From Thiogranum longum (GTDB lineage Bacteria > Pseudomonadota > Gammaproteobacteria > DSM-19610), in the NCBI RefSeq assembly GCF_004339085.1, contig NZ_SMFX01000001.1, forward strand, positions 1,129,227 to 1,193,226: a stretch of 64,000 bases of DNA, read 5' to 3'. This document shows, piece by piece, positions 1 through 10,357 of the stretch. Position numbers and translations under genes: made by a program. The notes below the pieces were generated by a model that made no database searches, was not told the origin of the DNA, and saw nothing but the letters and a program-made list of their open reading frames with translations. The first letter of the stretch is position 1, and each line of letters opens with the position of its first letter.

Positions 1-314
1 TCGATACGGGCAGCACAAATGAAGTCATTTTCGGACAACCCCGCTACTGAATGTGTAGTGAAGCTGACCATGCAACGGTTGTAGCCGACTTCAAGGTCCG
101 GGTGGTGATCTTCACGGTGCACTACCCAGGCCACGGCATTGACGAAAGCAACCGTCCGGTAATAGTTGTCGAAGCGAAAGCTGCGCCGGATTGCAAGGCC
201 GTCATCGCTCATCGACCAATCAGTGTTGATCTGCGCCATGAGCGCGGCGGCCTCATCGTTTTCAAGCCTTCGGGTTTCACGCTGGCAGTGCCTCTCTTCC
301 AGTGCCTGTGTCAC
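1..314 (-). CDS. phhB: Pterin-4a-carbinolamine dehydratase (partial, C-terminus off window)
   Basis: Dehydrates 4a-hydroxytetrahydrobiopterin, recycling the pterin cofactor; the family also has a widespread pterin-maintenance role. The reverse strand reads through a HREDHHPDLEVGYNR motif and a SFTTHSVAGLSENDF-type motif, both hallmarks of the family (the HH pair is catalytic). The start is taken as GTG at 314-312, since no ATG or other start lies in frame further upstream. About 104 codons are visible and the stop is beyond base 1. It begins 8 bases after the cytochrome stop codon, so it is probably the last gene of the same minus-strand operon. No aromatic amino-acid hydroxylase (phhA) is visible here. 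Confidence 0.88.
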   Translation of the reverse strand, partial: MTQALEERHCQRETRRLENDEAAALMAQINTDWSMSDDGLAIRRSFRFDNYYRTVAFVNAVAWVVHREDHHPDLEVGYNRCMVSFTTHSVAGLSENDFICAARI

Positions 315-322
315 AGGTTCAC

Positions 323-595
323 CTACTTGAACTTGTAGAAGGTTTCGTCCAGGTATTGCACCACATCGTCAATGTCTTCCTTGAACCACTGTGCTCCAAC
401 ATTCAGCTCGCAGCGGTTGACCTGTTTCATCAGTGCTTCGCGGCTGGTGACAAACCGGTCTGGCCGGGTATAGACACTGGTGTCGTGGCATTCCGTGCAT
501 TGCTTATCGTGCAGTTTCTTGCCGTTGTCGATATCCGCCCATGCGATACCGCTGGCCAGTGCCAGAACAATTCCTGCTGTCAGAATAATCTTCAT
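323..595 (-). CDS. Small periplasmic monohaem cytochrome c
   Basis: A 90-residue exported class I-type c cytochrome. Residues 1-20 form a signal peptide with an AWA cleavage site, and one CTECH haem-attachment motif lies at residues 33-37. The mature part of about 70 residues is short even for this class. The distal Met ligand is not obvious to me: M57 is the only candidate in the mature domain. It probably shuttles electrons in the periplasm, but partner and pathway cannot be read from the sequence. It lies 11 bases downstream of the M48 protease gene and 8 bases before phhB, so the three are likely co-transcribed. Confidence 0.85.
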   Translation of the reverse strand: MKIILTAGIVLALASGIAWADIDNGKKLHDKQCTECHDTSVYTRPDRFVTSREALMKQVNRCELNVGAQWFKEDIDDVVQYLDETFYKFK

Positions 596-606
596 GATGC
601 CTCTCC

Positions 607-1851
607 TTATCGCGTTTTTCCGGACAGGTGCGCGACACGCACCGGTGCCGGTGGATGTGAGTCGTAGAATGCCGAATACAAGGGATCCGGCGTGAGGGTG
701 CTGGCATTTTCCTTGTACATTTTAACCAGCGCGTGAATCAGGTCACTGGCGCTGGCCTGTTGTGCAGCGTAATCGTCTGCCTCGAACTCATGCTTGCGCG
801 AGAACCAGGACGACAGGGGTTGCAGAAAGATTGTGAACACCGGTGACACCATCATGAATAACAGAAGCGCCAGCGCGTTTGATTGGGTCTGTACGCCCAG
901 TCCCTGGTAGAACCAGGGTTGCTGACTCAGCCAGCCCAGCAGCGCGAGTCCCGCCAGGCTCATCAACATCATGGTAAAAATGCGTTTTTGTACATGCTTG
1001 CGTTTGAAGTGCCCCAGTTCGTGGGCCAGCACGGCTTCGATTTCATCAGCATCAAGCGTTTCAAGCAGTGTATCGAAGAATACAATACGCTTGTTCTGGC
1101 CCATTCCGGTGAAATAGGCATTGCCGTGACCGGAGCGGCGCGAGCCATCCATAACGTAGATCCCCTTGCTTTTGAATCCGCAACGGTCGAGCAGGGACTG
1201 GATGCGTTGTTGCAATTTGTCGTCGTCGAGCAGGGTGAACTTGTTGAACAGCGGTGCGATTACTGCGGGGTAGGCCCATAGCATCAACAGGCTGAAGCCT
1301 GTCCACAACAACCACAACCAAAGCCACCACAGGCTGCCGGATTCCTGCATCAGCCACAGTGCAGCCCAGGCCAGCGGGACACCGAGAGCCAGCATGAGCA
1401 GTGTTTGCTTCAACATGTCTCCAAGCCAGGTGCCTAAGGTGGTCTTGTTGAAGCCGAAGCGCTCTTCAAGCACAAAGGTGTGGTAAAGCGAGAACGGCAG
1501 ATCCAGCACAGCCATAATCATGAATGCACTGATCATCAGTGCCACCCCGGTCGGAACCGGTTGCCAGCCAAAACCCTGCCACAGGTCACTTAGCCATTGC
1601 AGTCCCCCACCCAGTGTCCAGCCAAGTAACAGCAGGTTGCTCCAGAGTAACTCAAGGCGGCCAAGGCGGGTGTTGGCCAGCGTGTAGTCGGCTGCTTTCT
1701 TGTGGGCATCGAGCGGAATCTTGTCGGCAAAGGCATCCGGCACCCTGTTGCGATTGAGGCTGACGGCGCGAATCTGGCGTTGAGCAAGCCATAGTTTTAC
1801 GCCCAGTGAAAGGGCGAGGGCAATAACAAAAATCCAGCTGAATGTATTCAT
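607..1851 (-). CDS. M48-family membrane zinc metalloprotease (Ste24/CAAX protease-like)
   Basis: A 414-residue integral membrane zinc endopeptidase. It has an N-terminal membrane segment (about 4-22), further hydrophobic stretches near 70-120, 145-195 and 295-345, the HELGH zinc motif at 277-281 and a third ligand in EFEAD at 355-359. Length and the multi-span N-terminus fit the Ste24-type CAAX-protease branch rather than the shorter HtpX. In bacteria, which lack protein prenylation, these enzymes are thought to serve membrane protein quality control; the substrate is not predictable. It is divergent from orn and leads a minus-strand operon with the cytochrome and phhB. Confidence 0.9.
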   Translation of the reverse strand: MNTFSWIFVIALALSLGVKLWLAQRQIRAVSLNRNRVPDAFADKIPLDAHKKAADYTLANTRLGRLELLWSNLLLLGWTLGGGLQWLSDLWQGFGWQPVPTGVALMISAFMIMAVLDLPFSLYHTFVLEERFGFNKTTLGTWLGDMLKQTLLMLALGVPLAWAALWLMQESGSLWWLWLWLLWTGFSLLMLWAYPAVIAPLFNKFTLLDDDKLQQRIQSLLDRCGFKSKGIYVMDGSRRSGHGNAYFTGMGQNKRIVFFDTLLETLDADEIEAVLAHELGHFKRKHVQKRIFTMMLMSLAGLALLGWLSQQPWFYQGLGVQTQSNALALLLFMMVSPVFTIFLQPLSSWFSRKHEFEADDYAAQQASASDLIHALVKMYKENASTLTPDPLYSAFYDSHPPAPVRVAHLSGKTR

Positions 1852-1932
1852 GGGTATAGATTCGTCATGATTCGGGAATCATCAAAGGTTAGCCTTTGCT
1901 ACAATGCAGCACAACCTCAGGGAGTATCAGGA

Positions 1933-2484
1933 ATGTCAGACAGAAAAACCAATCTCATCTGGATCGACCTGGAAATGACCGGGCTGGACACTTTTAATGA
2001 CCGGATCATCGAAATCGCCACCATCGTAACCGATTCACAGCTGGAAATACTCGCCGAAGGCCCCATGCTGGCGGTGCACCAGCCGGATGAGATCATGGGT
2101 GCCATGGATGAATGGAATACCAACCAGCACGGCAAATCCGGCCTCACACAGCGTGTCAAGGACAGTGCCCTGAGCGTGCAGGATGTCGAGCGCATGACCC
2201 TGGAGTTTCTGCAACAGCACGTCGACAAGGGCGCTTCACCGATGTGTGGCAATTCTATCTGTCAGGATCGTCGCTTTATGGCGCGGTTGATGCCGGAACT
2301 GGAAGCCTTCTTCCATTACCGTAACCTGGATGTCAGTACGCTCAAGGAACTGGGCAAGCGCTGGGCGCCCGAGGTGACGGCCGGGTTCAAAAAAGACTCT
2401 GCACATCTGGCGATGGATGATACCCGTGATTCCATCAATGAACTCAGGTATTACCGGGAGCACCTGTTCCGGAGTTTTGACTGA
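1933..2484 (+). CDS. orn: Oligoribonuclease
   Basis: A 3'-5' exoribonuclease that degrades 2-5 nt RNAs and pGpG, completing mRNA decay and c-di-GMP turnover. The 183-residue DEDDh fold is complete: DLEMTGLD near residues 12-19 supplies the first acidic pair, and [10 protein letters not shown] near 158-167 supplies the catalytic His and last Asp. The frame is open upstream, but the ATG at 1933 gives the canonical MSDRKTN start and has a GGGAG sequence about 8 bases upstream. Orn is typical of gamma- and betaproteobacteria. It converges with the rhodanese gene, with only 2 bases between stop codons. Confidence 0.97.
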   Translation: MSDRKTNLIWIDLEMTGLDTFNDRIIEIATIVTDSQLEILAEGPMLAVHQPDEIMGAMDEWNTNQHGKSGLTQRVKDSALSVQDVERMTLEFLQQHVDKGASPMCGNSICQDRRFMARLMPELEAFFHYRNLDVSTLKELGKRWAPEVTAGFKKDSAHLAMDDTRDSINELRYYREHLFRSFD

Positions 2485-2486
2485 GT

Positions 2487-3302
2487 TTAATCGACCGGCG
2501 TATCAGGTCGGTTTCCCCAGTCAGACCAGGCGCCAGGGTAGCCTTTCACGTGTGGGTAGCCCAGCGATTTGAGCATGATGCAGGCATGCGATGAACGATG
2601 GTGTGACTGGCAATAGCACAACACTTCCTTGTCAGGTGTAATGCCACGTGTTTCGAGCATGGTGCGTAGTTCGGCTTCCGGTTTGAAGCGCAGGTTACGA
2701 CTCTGGTCCATGGTGTCTACCCAGTTCAGCAATTGTGCGCCGGGTATATGACCACCACGCGCGGCCAGCTTTTTCTCACCGTTGAATTCCTGTGGTGTAC
2801 GGCTGTCCAGTGGAACGAAGTCTGCGTCACCGAGGCGACCGAGGATATACTCGGCGTCTGCCACCGGCCCGTCCTGGTAAAACACCGGGTAATGGCCCGT
2901 ACCGGGTTGAACATTGTCACGACTTGCCGGGAAGCCTTCGCTGATCCAGCTCACCAGTCCGCCATTCAGCAGTGAGAAGTGCTTGTGGCCAATGCAGTCC
3001 AGTGTCCACAGCAGGCGGCTGGCCCAGCCGCCGCCTTCGTCATCATAAGCCACTACGTGGGTGTCAGGACTGACACCGCTGGCTTCCAGCAGTTGCTGAA
3101 GATCATTCAGGTGCGGCAACAGGCCCATGACGGGTTTTTCCACACGCACGAACTGTGAGCCCTGCATGTAGATGGCGCCCGGTACATGAAACTCGGCATA
3201 GCGTACCGGTTTGGAAATATGCACCACCACCAGTTTATCGCCACCGAGGGCGGCTTCGAGTTGTTCGGGTTCAGTAATGAGGGGCAGGAGAGGTTCGGTC
3301 AT
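2487..3302 (-). CDS. Two-domain rhodanese / thiosulfate sulfurtransferase
   Basis: A 271-residue cytoplasmic sulfurtransferase made of two rhodanese domains (about 8-125 and 145-265), the SseA/thiosulfate:cyanide sulfurtransferase architecture. The C-terminal active-site loop CQSHHRSS starts at Cys231, the predicted persulfide carrier; the N-terminal domain has no cysteine in its loop and is structural. The active loop differs from the CRKGVTA (thiosulfate) and CGSGVTA (3-mercaptopyruvate) types, so the natural donor is uncertain. It is transcribed alone, convergent with orn, and is one of two rhodaneses plus tusA in this window. Confidence 0.9.
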   Translation of the reverse strand: MTEPLLPLITEPEQLEAALGGDKLVVVHISKPVRYAEFHVPGAIYMQGSQFVRVEKPVMGLLPHLNDLQQLLEASGVSPDTHVVAYDDEGGGWASRLLWTLDCIGHKHFSLLNGGLVSWISEGFPASRDNVQPGTGHYPVFYQDGPVADAEYILGRLGDADFVPLDSRTPQEFNGEKKLAARGGHIPGAQLLNWVDTMDQSRNLRFKPEAELRTMLETRGITPDKEVLCYCQSHHRSSHACIMLKSLGYPHVKGYPGAWSDWGNRPDTPVD

Positions 3303-3380
3303 ACGGTAATATTATAGCGTCAGATGGGCCTGGCGGGCTTCTGCCCTGCGTTGGTGTGAACCTATGTCTAGTCTTCGTGC

Positions 3381-4598
3381 TTATTCAGGAGCCAGGTCAG
3401 CCAGTAACTCAACCCAGTGTACGACCTCTTTATCCGCGCCAGCTTGCAGTTGCAGCAGACACCCGATATTTGCAGTGGCAATGAGTTCCGGCTGTTTTTC
3501 CTGCAGCGCATCGATTTTATTGCGTGCGAGCTGCTTTGACAGTTTCGGTTGCAGGATAGAGTAGGTGCCCGCGGAGCCACAGCACAGGTGTTTGTCGCGC
3601 ACGGGAGTCAGGGTGTAACCGGCCCGGGTCAGGATGTCTTCGACAATACCATCCAGTTGTTGGGCGTGTTGCAGTGAGCAGGGTGAATGAAAGGCGATAC
3701 GACGACCTTTCACCGGGCCGAGGGCATCTGGATTCTCATCACGAACAACCTCGCTGAGATCCCGGGTCATGTCGACCATGCGTGCGGCGCGTTGTGCATA
3801 GTCCGGGTCATCGGCGAGTAACTGCGCGTATTCCTTTAACATGGGCGTGCACCCGGTTGCCGTGCTGACAATCGCCTCGGCACCCAGTTCGATGGCCGGC
3901 CACCAGGCATCGATATTCCGGCGTGCACTTTGCCGCGCACGTTCTGTGTCGCCAAGGTGGAAGTGCAGTGCGCCGCAACAACCACTGCCGGATGGAATGC
4001 TGAGATCGATTCCCAGTCGGTCAAACAGCCGGATGGCCAGGGCATTGATATGAGGTGCGGCGGCGGGTTGTACACAGCCATCCAGCAGCAGCATGGTTCG
4101 CTCGTGCTGGCCTGGCGTGAAGTGCGGCAGTTTATGTCGTGGCGGGATGCGTTTTTTCAGTGAGCGTGGCAGCAGGGGGCGTACCAGCCGACCCAGCGAC
4201 AGCAAGGGTCTGATGCGTGCGGTTTCGGAAAACATAAACTGGATCAGCCGGCGCTGCAGGCGTTGAGGCAGCGGGCGAGGCACCTGTTGTTCTACCCGTT
4301 CACGGCCTATGTCGAGCAGCTTGTGGTATTCGACCCCGGACGGGCAGGTGGTTTCACAGGCGCGGCAGGTCAGGCAACGGTCCAGGTGTTGCTGCAGGGT
4401 GGCAGTGGCGGGTGCGCCTTCCAGGACCTGCTTGATCTGGTAGATGCGGCCGCGCGGGCCATCGAGTTCGTCACCAAGCAGTTGGTAGGTCGGGCAGGTG
4501 GCGTTGCAGAAACCGCAATGCACGCAACTTCGGATCACCTGGTCGGCGGTTTTACCGAGAGGCGTTGCAAGTAGTGTCGGGCTGAGTCGCGTCTGCAT
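3381..4598 (-). CDS. glcF: Glycolate oxidase iron-sulfur subunit
   Basis: The electron-transfer subunit of glycolate oxidase, which oxidises glycolate to glyoxylate with GlcD and GlcE at the membrane. The 405 residues hold two 4Fe-4S ferredoxin motifs (Cys25, 28, 31, 35 and Cys75, 78, 81, 85), followed by two CCG domains marked by GCCGALHFH and LCCGSAGTY. Only 2 bases separate it from glcE upstream, so translation is probably coupled. In autotrophs this enzyme clears the 2-phosphoglycolate made by Rubisco oxygenation; the window shows neither Rubisco nor phosphoglycolate phosphatase, so that role is inference. Confidence 0.95.
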   Translation of the reverse strand: MQTRLSPTLLATPLGKTADQVIRSCVHCGFCNATCPTYQLLGDELDGPRGRIYQIKQVLEGAPATATLQQHLDRCLTCRACETTCPSGVEYHKLLDIGRERVEQQVPRPLPQRLQRRLIQFMFSETARIRPLLSLGRLVRPLLPRSLKKRIPPRHKLPHFTPGQHERTMLLLDGCVQPAAAPHINALAIRLFDRLGIDLSIPSGSGCCGALHFHLGDTERARQSARRNIDAWWPAIELGAEAIVSTATGCTPMLKEYAQLLADDPDYAQRAARMVDMTRDLSEVVRDENPDALGPVKGRRIAFHSPCSLQHAQQLDGIVEDILTRAGYTLTPVRDKHLCCGSAGTYSILQPKLSKQLARNKIDALQEKQPELIATANIGCLLQLQAGADKEVVHWVELLADLAPE

Positions 4599-4600
4599 AA

Positions 4601-5671
4601 TCAGAGTTCAGGATACAGGCGGCCGGGGTTGAGGATACCGGCAGGATCCATGGCGCGCTTGATGCGTTGTTGCAGTTTCAGCAGTGGCGTTGGCAGTGGA
4701 TGGAAAACCTCGATACGCTCCGTTGCGTTGCGGAACAGGGTGGCGTGGCCACCAATACTGGTGACCAGGCGACGAATTTGTTCGGGGTTGTCGTTACTGT
4801 ACAGCCAGCGCTGTGCGCCGCCCCAGTCGATGAACCAGTCACCTTTGACGGCCAGTGGCGGGGTTGCCGGCGGCACCGAGAGTCGCCACAGCGGGTCCGG
4901 GCGGTTGAAGAACGGGTGCTTGTGGTCGCGCAGGTTGTCCCACCAGTCGGGCAGGCTTTCCAGAAGGCTGTCGCCGAGCCGGTGTTGCGCATGGCGCAGG
5001 CCGTCCTCGTTACCGGACAGGCGCAGGTACAGGTGGTCCTCGTACCAGCAGGCTGCGGACAGGGGCAGCGGGCGACCACTCCAGTCGGCGAAACGTCGCA
5101 GGGCTTCTGCCTGGTTGCACACCTGTTTTAACGTATATTCGCACGCCGGGCGTGGCAGCACCTTGAGCGAAACCTCGGCGATCAGGCCCAGCGTGCCGAG
5201 TGAACCGGCCATCAGGCGGGAAACATCATAACCGGCGACATTTTTCATGACCTGCCCGCCGAAATGCAGGGGTTCACCTTTGCCATTGATGACCCGGGTG
5301 CCCAGCACGAAGTCACGCGCTGCACCGTGATACGGTCGGCGCGGCCCGGACAGCCCGCATGCAATGGTACCGCCCAGTGTAGCGTTTTCACTGAAGTGTG
5401 GTGGTTCGAAGGCCAGCATCTGGTTGTTGTCAGACAGCCGTGTTTCGATGTCCCGTAACGGGGTACCGCTGCGTGCCTGGATAACCAGTTCGGAGGGTTC
5501 GTAGCTGATGATGCCGCAGTGCCTCGTCGTGTCGAGTGATATGGCATTGATGTCCGGCCGACGCCCGTAAAACATTTTGCTGCCACCACCTGTGATGGCC
5601 AGTGGGGTGCCTTTTTCTTCGGCATCGCGAATCTGCTCGCAGAATGTTTCGGTCAGGTCAGTATTGGTCAC
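4601..5671 (-). CDS. glcE: Glycolate oxidase FAD-binding subunit
   Basis: The second flavoprotein-fold subunit of glycolate oxidase. The 356 residues contain an N-terminal FAD_binding_4 (PCMH) domain with GGGSKMF near residues 28-34 and the conserved ATLGGTIACGLSGPRRPYHG stretch near 92-111. It is shorter than GlcD and lacks its full substrate-binding cap, as usual for GlcE. It sits between glcD and glcF with 2-base gaps on each side, the standard glcDEF order, and forms the three-subunit complex with them. Confidence 0.95.
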   Translation of the reverse strand: MTNTDLTETFCEQIRDAEEKGTPLAITGGGSKMFYGRRPDINAISLDTTRHCGIISYEPSELVIQARSGTPLRDIETRLSDNNQMLAFEPPHFSENATLGGTIACGLSGPRRPYHGAARDFVLGTRVINGKGEPLHFGGQVMKNVAGYDVSRLMAGSLGTLGLIAEVSLKVLPRPACEYTLKQVCNQAEALRRFADWSGRPLPLSAACWYEDHLYLRLSGNEDGLRHAQHRLGDSLLESLPDWWDNLRDHKHPFFNRPDPLWRLSVPPATPPLAVKGDWFIDWGGAQRWLYSNDNPEQIRRLVTSIGGHATLFRNATERIEVFHPLPTPLLKLQQRIKRAMDPAGILNPGRLYPEL

Positions 5672-5673
5672 AG

Positions 5674-7125
5674 TCAGAAACGTTCCAGTTCGGGGAAGGG
5701 GAGTTCACCATGATGTACATGCATGCTGCCAAACTCGGCGCAGCGCGCCAGTGTGGGAACCGCTTTACCGGGGTTGAGCAGGCCATTGGCATCGAAGGCC
5801 TGTTTGATGGCATGGAACTGTTGCAGCTCGGCCTCGTTGAACTGTACACACATCTGGTCGATCTTTTCCATACCCACGCCGTGTTCACCGGTGATGGTGC
5901 CGCCCACGGCGATACAGAGTTCGAGTATGCGCGCACCAAATTCCTCGGTGCGTTCCAGTTCACCGGGTTTATTGGCATCGTAGAGTATCAGCGGATGCAG
6001 GTTGCCATCGCCGGCATGGAATACATTGGCTACGGGCAAACCGTATGCTTTCGACCACTGCGCAATGGTGGACAGTACCTGGCCGAGATGCTTGCGTGGA
6101 ATGGTACCATCCATGCAGTAGTAATCCGGTGACAGTCGGCCGACAGCCGGGAAAGCCGCCTTGCGACCGGCCCAGAAGCGCAGGCGTTCGGCCTCATCGC
6201 GTGCACGGCGGACTTCGTTTGCGCCACTTGCCTGCAGCAGTTGCGTGACTTTATCGATCTGTACCTCGACTTCGTGCTGTTCGCCATCGAGTTCACAAAG
6301 CAGTATGGCTGCGGCATCGGTCGGATAGCCGGCATGAACAAAGTCTTCGGCGGCGCGTACTGCCAGTGTATCCATCAGTTCCAGCCCGGCAGGTAATATG
6401 CCCTGTGAAATAATATCGGCCACTGCCTGACCAGCGGCCGCGACTGAATCGAAAGCTGCCAGTACAACCTGTGCCTGTTCCGGTGCGGGCAGTAATCGCA
6501 CAGTAACTTCAACGATGACACCAAGCAGTCCTTCTGAGCCGGTCAGCAGGGCGAGCAGGTCGTAGCCGGCGCTGTCCAGCGAAGGGCTGCCGATGGTGAG
6601 TAATTCGCCTTCGATAGTGATCAGCTTCAGTTCGGCAATGTTATGCACGGTCAGGCCGTATTTGAGGCAGTGCACACCGCCGGCATTCTCGGCGACGTTA
6701 CCGCCGATGGAACAGGCGATCTGTGACGACGGGTCTGGCGCGTAATACAGCCCGTGTTCTGCAACGGCCTGTGTGATCGCCAGGTTGCGTACGCCGGGTT
6801 GAACACGTGCCAGCCGGTTGGGCAGGTCGATATCGATAATCCGGCTGAACTTTGCCAGGCCCAGCAGTACACCGTTGTCCAGTGGCAGTGCACCACCACT
6901 CAGGCCGGTACCGGCGCCGCGTGCCACGACCGGGACATTATGTGTATGACAATAAGCCAGAATGAATTGCACCTGCTCGATTGTTTCCGGGAGTAACACC
7001 AGCCACGGCAGACGCCGGTAGGCGGACAGTCCGTCACATTCGTAGGGGCGCAGTTCGGCTTCATCCTTCAGGATGCAGCGGGCCGGCAGGTCAGATAGTC
7101 CGGCGATGAATGTATTGCGATCCAT
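5674..7125 (-). CDS. glcD: Glycolate oxidase catalytic subunit (FAD-linked)
   Basis: FAD-dependent glycolate dehydrogenase subunit. The 483 residues have the PCMH FAD domain with GAGTGLSGGALP near residues 71-82, SSQIACSIGGNVAENAGG near 137-154, and the C-terminal FAD-oxidase cap with an HAGDGNLHP metal/substrate-site motif near 365 and GEHGVG near 413. It passes electrons via GlcF to the quinone pool. It lies 14 bases after pgm and 2 before glcE, so pgm-glcD-glcE-glcF reads as one transcript. No GlcC-type regulator or glycolate permease is adjacent. Confidence 0.96.
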   Translation of the reverse strand: MDRNTFIAGLSDLPARCILKDEAELRPYECDGLSAYRRLPWLVLLPETIEQVQFILAYCHTHNVPVVARGAGTGLSGGALPLDNGVLLGLAKFSRIIDIDLPNRLARVQPGVRNLAITQAVAEHGLYYAPDPSSQIACSIGGNVAENAGGVHCLKYGLTVHNIAELKLITIEGELLTIGSPSLDSAGYDLLALLTGSEGLLGVIVEVTVRLLPAPEQAQVVLAAFDSVAAAGQAVADIISQGILPAGLELMDTLAVRAAEDFVHAGYPTDAAAILLCELDGEQHEVEVQIDKVTQLLQASGANEVRRARDEAERLRFWAGRKAAFPAVGRLSPDYYCMDGTIPRKHLGQVLSTIAQWSKAYGLPVANVFHAGDGNLHPLILYDANKPGELERTEEFGARILELCIAVGGTITGEHGVGMEKIDQMCVQFNEAELQQFHAIKQAFDANGLLNPGKAVPTLARCAEFGSMHVHHGELPFPELERF

Positions 7126-7139
7126 GGAATAAATCCGTA

Positions 7140-8822
<1,683 letters not shown>

Positions 8823-8931
8823 TCAACAATCTGTGCGCGTCAAGAAAACCCTGATGGCGCCGATGTATCCCATGGATAAACATCAACAAGTCAATGATCG
8901 AAGGATCATTCTACTATGCTAACATGCGGCT

Positions 8932-9450
8932 ATGCGCTATTCAGGTAAACAGGTTGTCCATCCCGGTGTGCGTGCACGCGATCTGCCCGCGCTTATGGAA
9001 CTGTATGAGCTGAATTATATTCAGTTACGTCAGTTGATCCCCGATGTTGACCTGGTACAGGACCGCGTAGTGTCAAGGGTAAACGGGGCGCTGGACCTGT
9101 ACCTGACTGTCCGCGAACGCTGTAAATACACCACCACACTACATCTCAGTTATCGCTTCGAAGGTGATGAGAGCAGTACACTTGCCCCGGATATCGTAGT
9201 GCGCCTGTACCATGACGCCCAGGTGGCCGAGGTTATTTCACGCGGCAAGGGCCGCAGCCCGAATGCTCCCGGTTTTGACCGCTTTCACCACGACTACCCC
9301 ATCGAGGCACGTTGGCGGGTCAATCGCTTTCTGCAAAAATGGCTGGGGTTTTGCCTGCGTCACGGGCACAGCTTTTCTCCGGCCCGCGAGCAATTCGAGC
9401 AGGCGCTGCAAACCCTTGAAACAGACCAGATTGAAAGCCTCGAGTCCTGA
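8932..9450 (+). CDS. DUF1249 family protein (YqiB-like)
   Basis: A 172-residue cytoplasmic protein of unknown function in the DUF1249/YqiB family. The match is clear in the core: an LYELNYIQLRQLIP segment near residue 24, VRLYHDAQVAEV near 90, and the tail segment on RVNRFLQKWLGFCLRHGH near 129-146 all follow E. coli YqiB. It is about 30 residues longer than YqiB, with extra N- and C-terminal ends. The ATG at 8932 is the first in frame. In enterics yqiB lies near nudF and cpdA; neither is here. The next gene, iscR, has its own promoter in the short gap. Confidence 0.85.
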   Translation: MRYSGKQVVHPGVRARDLPALMELYELNYIQLRQLIPDVDLVQDRVVSRVNGALDLYLTVRERCKYTTTLHLSYRFEGDESSTLAPDIVVRLYHDAQVAEVISRGKGRSPNAPGFDRFHHDYPIEARWRVNRFLQKWLGFCLRHGHSFSPAREQFEQALQTLETDQIESLES

Positions 9451-9460
9451 TTACCAAGTA

Positions 9461-9493
9461 ATACTTGACTAAATTGCTGGGTTTATTTATGTT
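9461..9493 (+). promoter_or_regulatory. iscR promoter with IscR type 1 half-site
   Basis: A sigma-70-type promoter with -35 TTGACT (9465-9470), a 17-base spacer and -10 TATGTT (9488-9493). The -35 is embedded in ATACTTGACTAAATT (9461-9475), which matches all of the left part of the type 1 IscR consensus (ATASYYGACTRWWWY); the right half fits poorly. This layout, repressor site over the -35, is that of autoregulated iscR promoters, so holo-IscR probably represses its own gene. Confidence 0.7.
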
Positions 9494-9531
9494 GGCAGCT
9501 GTTATCAGCAGCGCCTGTCGCAGGATTACCC

Positions 9532-10014
9532 ATGAGACTTTCCACCAAGGGCCGTTATGCCGTCACTGCAATGATGGATATCGCGATTCATGACCCGGAA
9601 GGGCCGGTTACATTGGCCGATATTTCCCATTGCCAGAGCATTTCACTGTCGTACCTGGAACAGTTGTTTGCCAAGTTGCGCAAACAGAGTCTGGTGTGTG
9701 GCGTACGAGGCCCGGGGGGCGGTTACCGTCTGGCTCGCCCGGCAAACGAGATCACAATTGCTGAAATCATCGCGGCAGTTGATGAAAAGGTCGATGCGAC
9801 CTGTGGCGGCGAGAGTCATTGCGACGAAGAACAGACCTGTCTGACACACGAGCTTTGGTGCGGCCTGTCGAAAAAGATTTATACATTCCTGGACAGTATC
9901 ACGTTGGAGAGCTTTCTCAGCCGGCCTTCTGTACAGGAAGTCATTCGCCGTCAGGCTGAGGAAGCGAGTGGCGAGGATGAACGAAAAGTCGAGCCGCCAG
10001 TCCCGGCAGCCTGA
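9532..10014 (+). CDS. iscR: Iron-sulfur cluster regulator IscR (Rrf2 family), without isc genes
   Basis: A 160-residue winged-helix regulator that binds a 2Fe-2S cluster and senses cluster demand. The N-terminus MRLSTKGRYAVTAMMD and PGGGYRLAR wing are canonical. The cluster ligands Cys91, Cys97, Cys103 and His106 are all present in CGGESHCDEEQTCLTH. A matching promoter and operator lie upstream (9461-9493). Unusually, iscS, iscU and iscA do not follow; the next gene is a 51-residue membrane peptide and then a terminator, so this is an orphan iscR acting in trans or a second copy. Confidence 0.93.
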   Translation: MRLSTKGRYAVTAMMDIAIHDPEGPVTLADISHCQSISLSYLEQLFAKLRKQSLVCGVRGPGGGYRLARPANEITIAEIIAAVDEKVDATCGGESHCDEEQTCLTHELWCGLSKKIYTFLDSITLESFLSRPSVQEVIRRQAEEASGEDERKVEPPVPAA

Positions 10015-10148
10015 AGAATATACCCGTATGCCCGGAATTGTGATGTGTGTCCTGTTCACAGCATGATCCGTTCACAGAAATTTCTCTTTTGTCCTTCCAT
10101 ACTGCAATCGTCAAATAGCGTTGTACCCAAAGGATCAGGAGAAAGACC

Positions 10149-10304
10149 ATGTTGCAGTATATTTTATTAGTGATTGCCGCCGTTACCGTCATTGCCGGAC
10201 CCTCTCTCGAGTCCCTGGCCAGTGCCGGTCAGTCGATGGACTATGTGGTGGCTTTTGGTGTGGCCTTGATGCTCAAACCCTGGCTGTCAGGCCATCTGGA
10301 ATAA
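10149..10304 (+). CDS. Small hydrophobic membrane peptide, 51 aa
   Basis: A short gene preceded by AGGAGA at an 8-base spacing, a good ribosome-binding site. The product starts MLQYILLVIAAVTVIAGP and ends LKPWLSGHLE. It has a first hydrophobic segment (residues 3-18), a polar link of about 12 residues and a second, weaker one (about 32-45), so it is probably a one- or two-span inner membrane peptide. I do not recognise the family. It lies 134 bases after iscR and ends 7 bases before a good hairpin terminator; co-transcription with iscR is possible but it may have its own promoter. Confidence 0.6.
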   Translation: MLQYILLVIAAVTVIAGPSLESLASAGQSMDYVVAFGVALMLKPWLSGHLE

Positions 10305-10311
10305 AACCCGG

Positions 10312-10353
10312 AAACCCGTCATTGCGACGTTAGTAATGGCGGGTTTCATTTCT
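10312..10353 (+). terminator. Rho-independent terminator after the 51-aa peptide gene
   Basis: Inverted repeat AAACCCGTCATT (10312-10323) and AATGGCGGGTTT (10335-10346), one mismatch in 12, with an 11-base loop and a T-rich tail. It separates the plus-strand iscR unit from the convergent DUF938 gene. Confidence 0.75.
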
Positions 10354-10357
10354 TGAG

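Noticed and set aside
8894-8909. Short palindrome ATGATC-GAAG-GATCAT before the yqiB-like gene
   Set aside because: Six-base arms of this kind arise by chance at this length; no promoter or regulator link.
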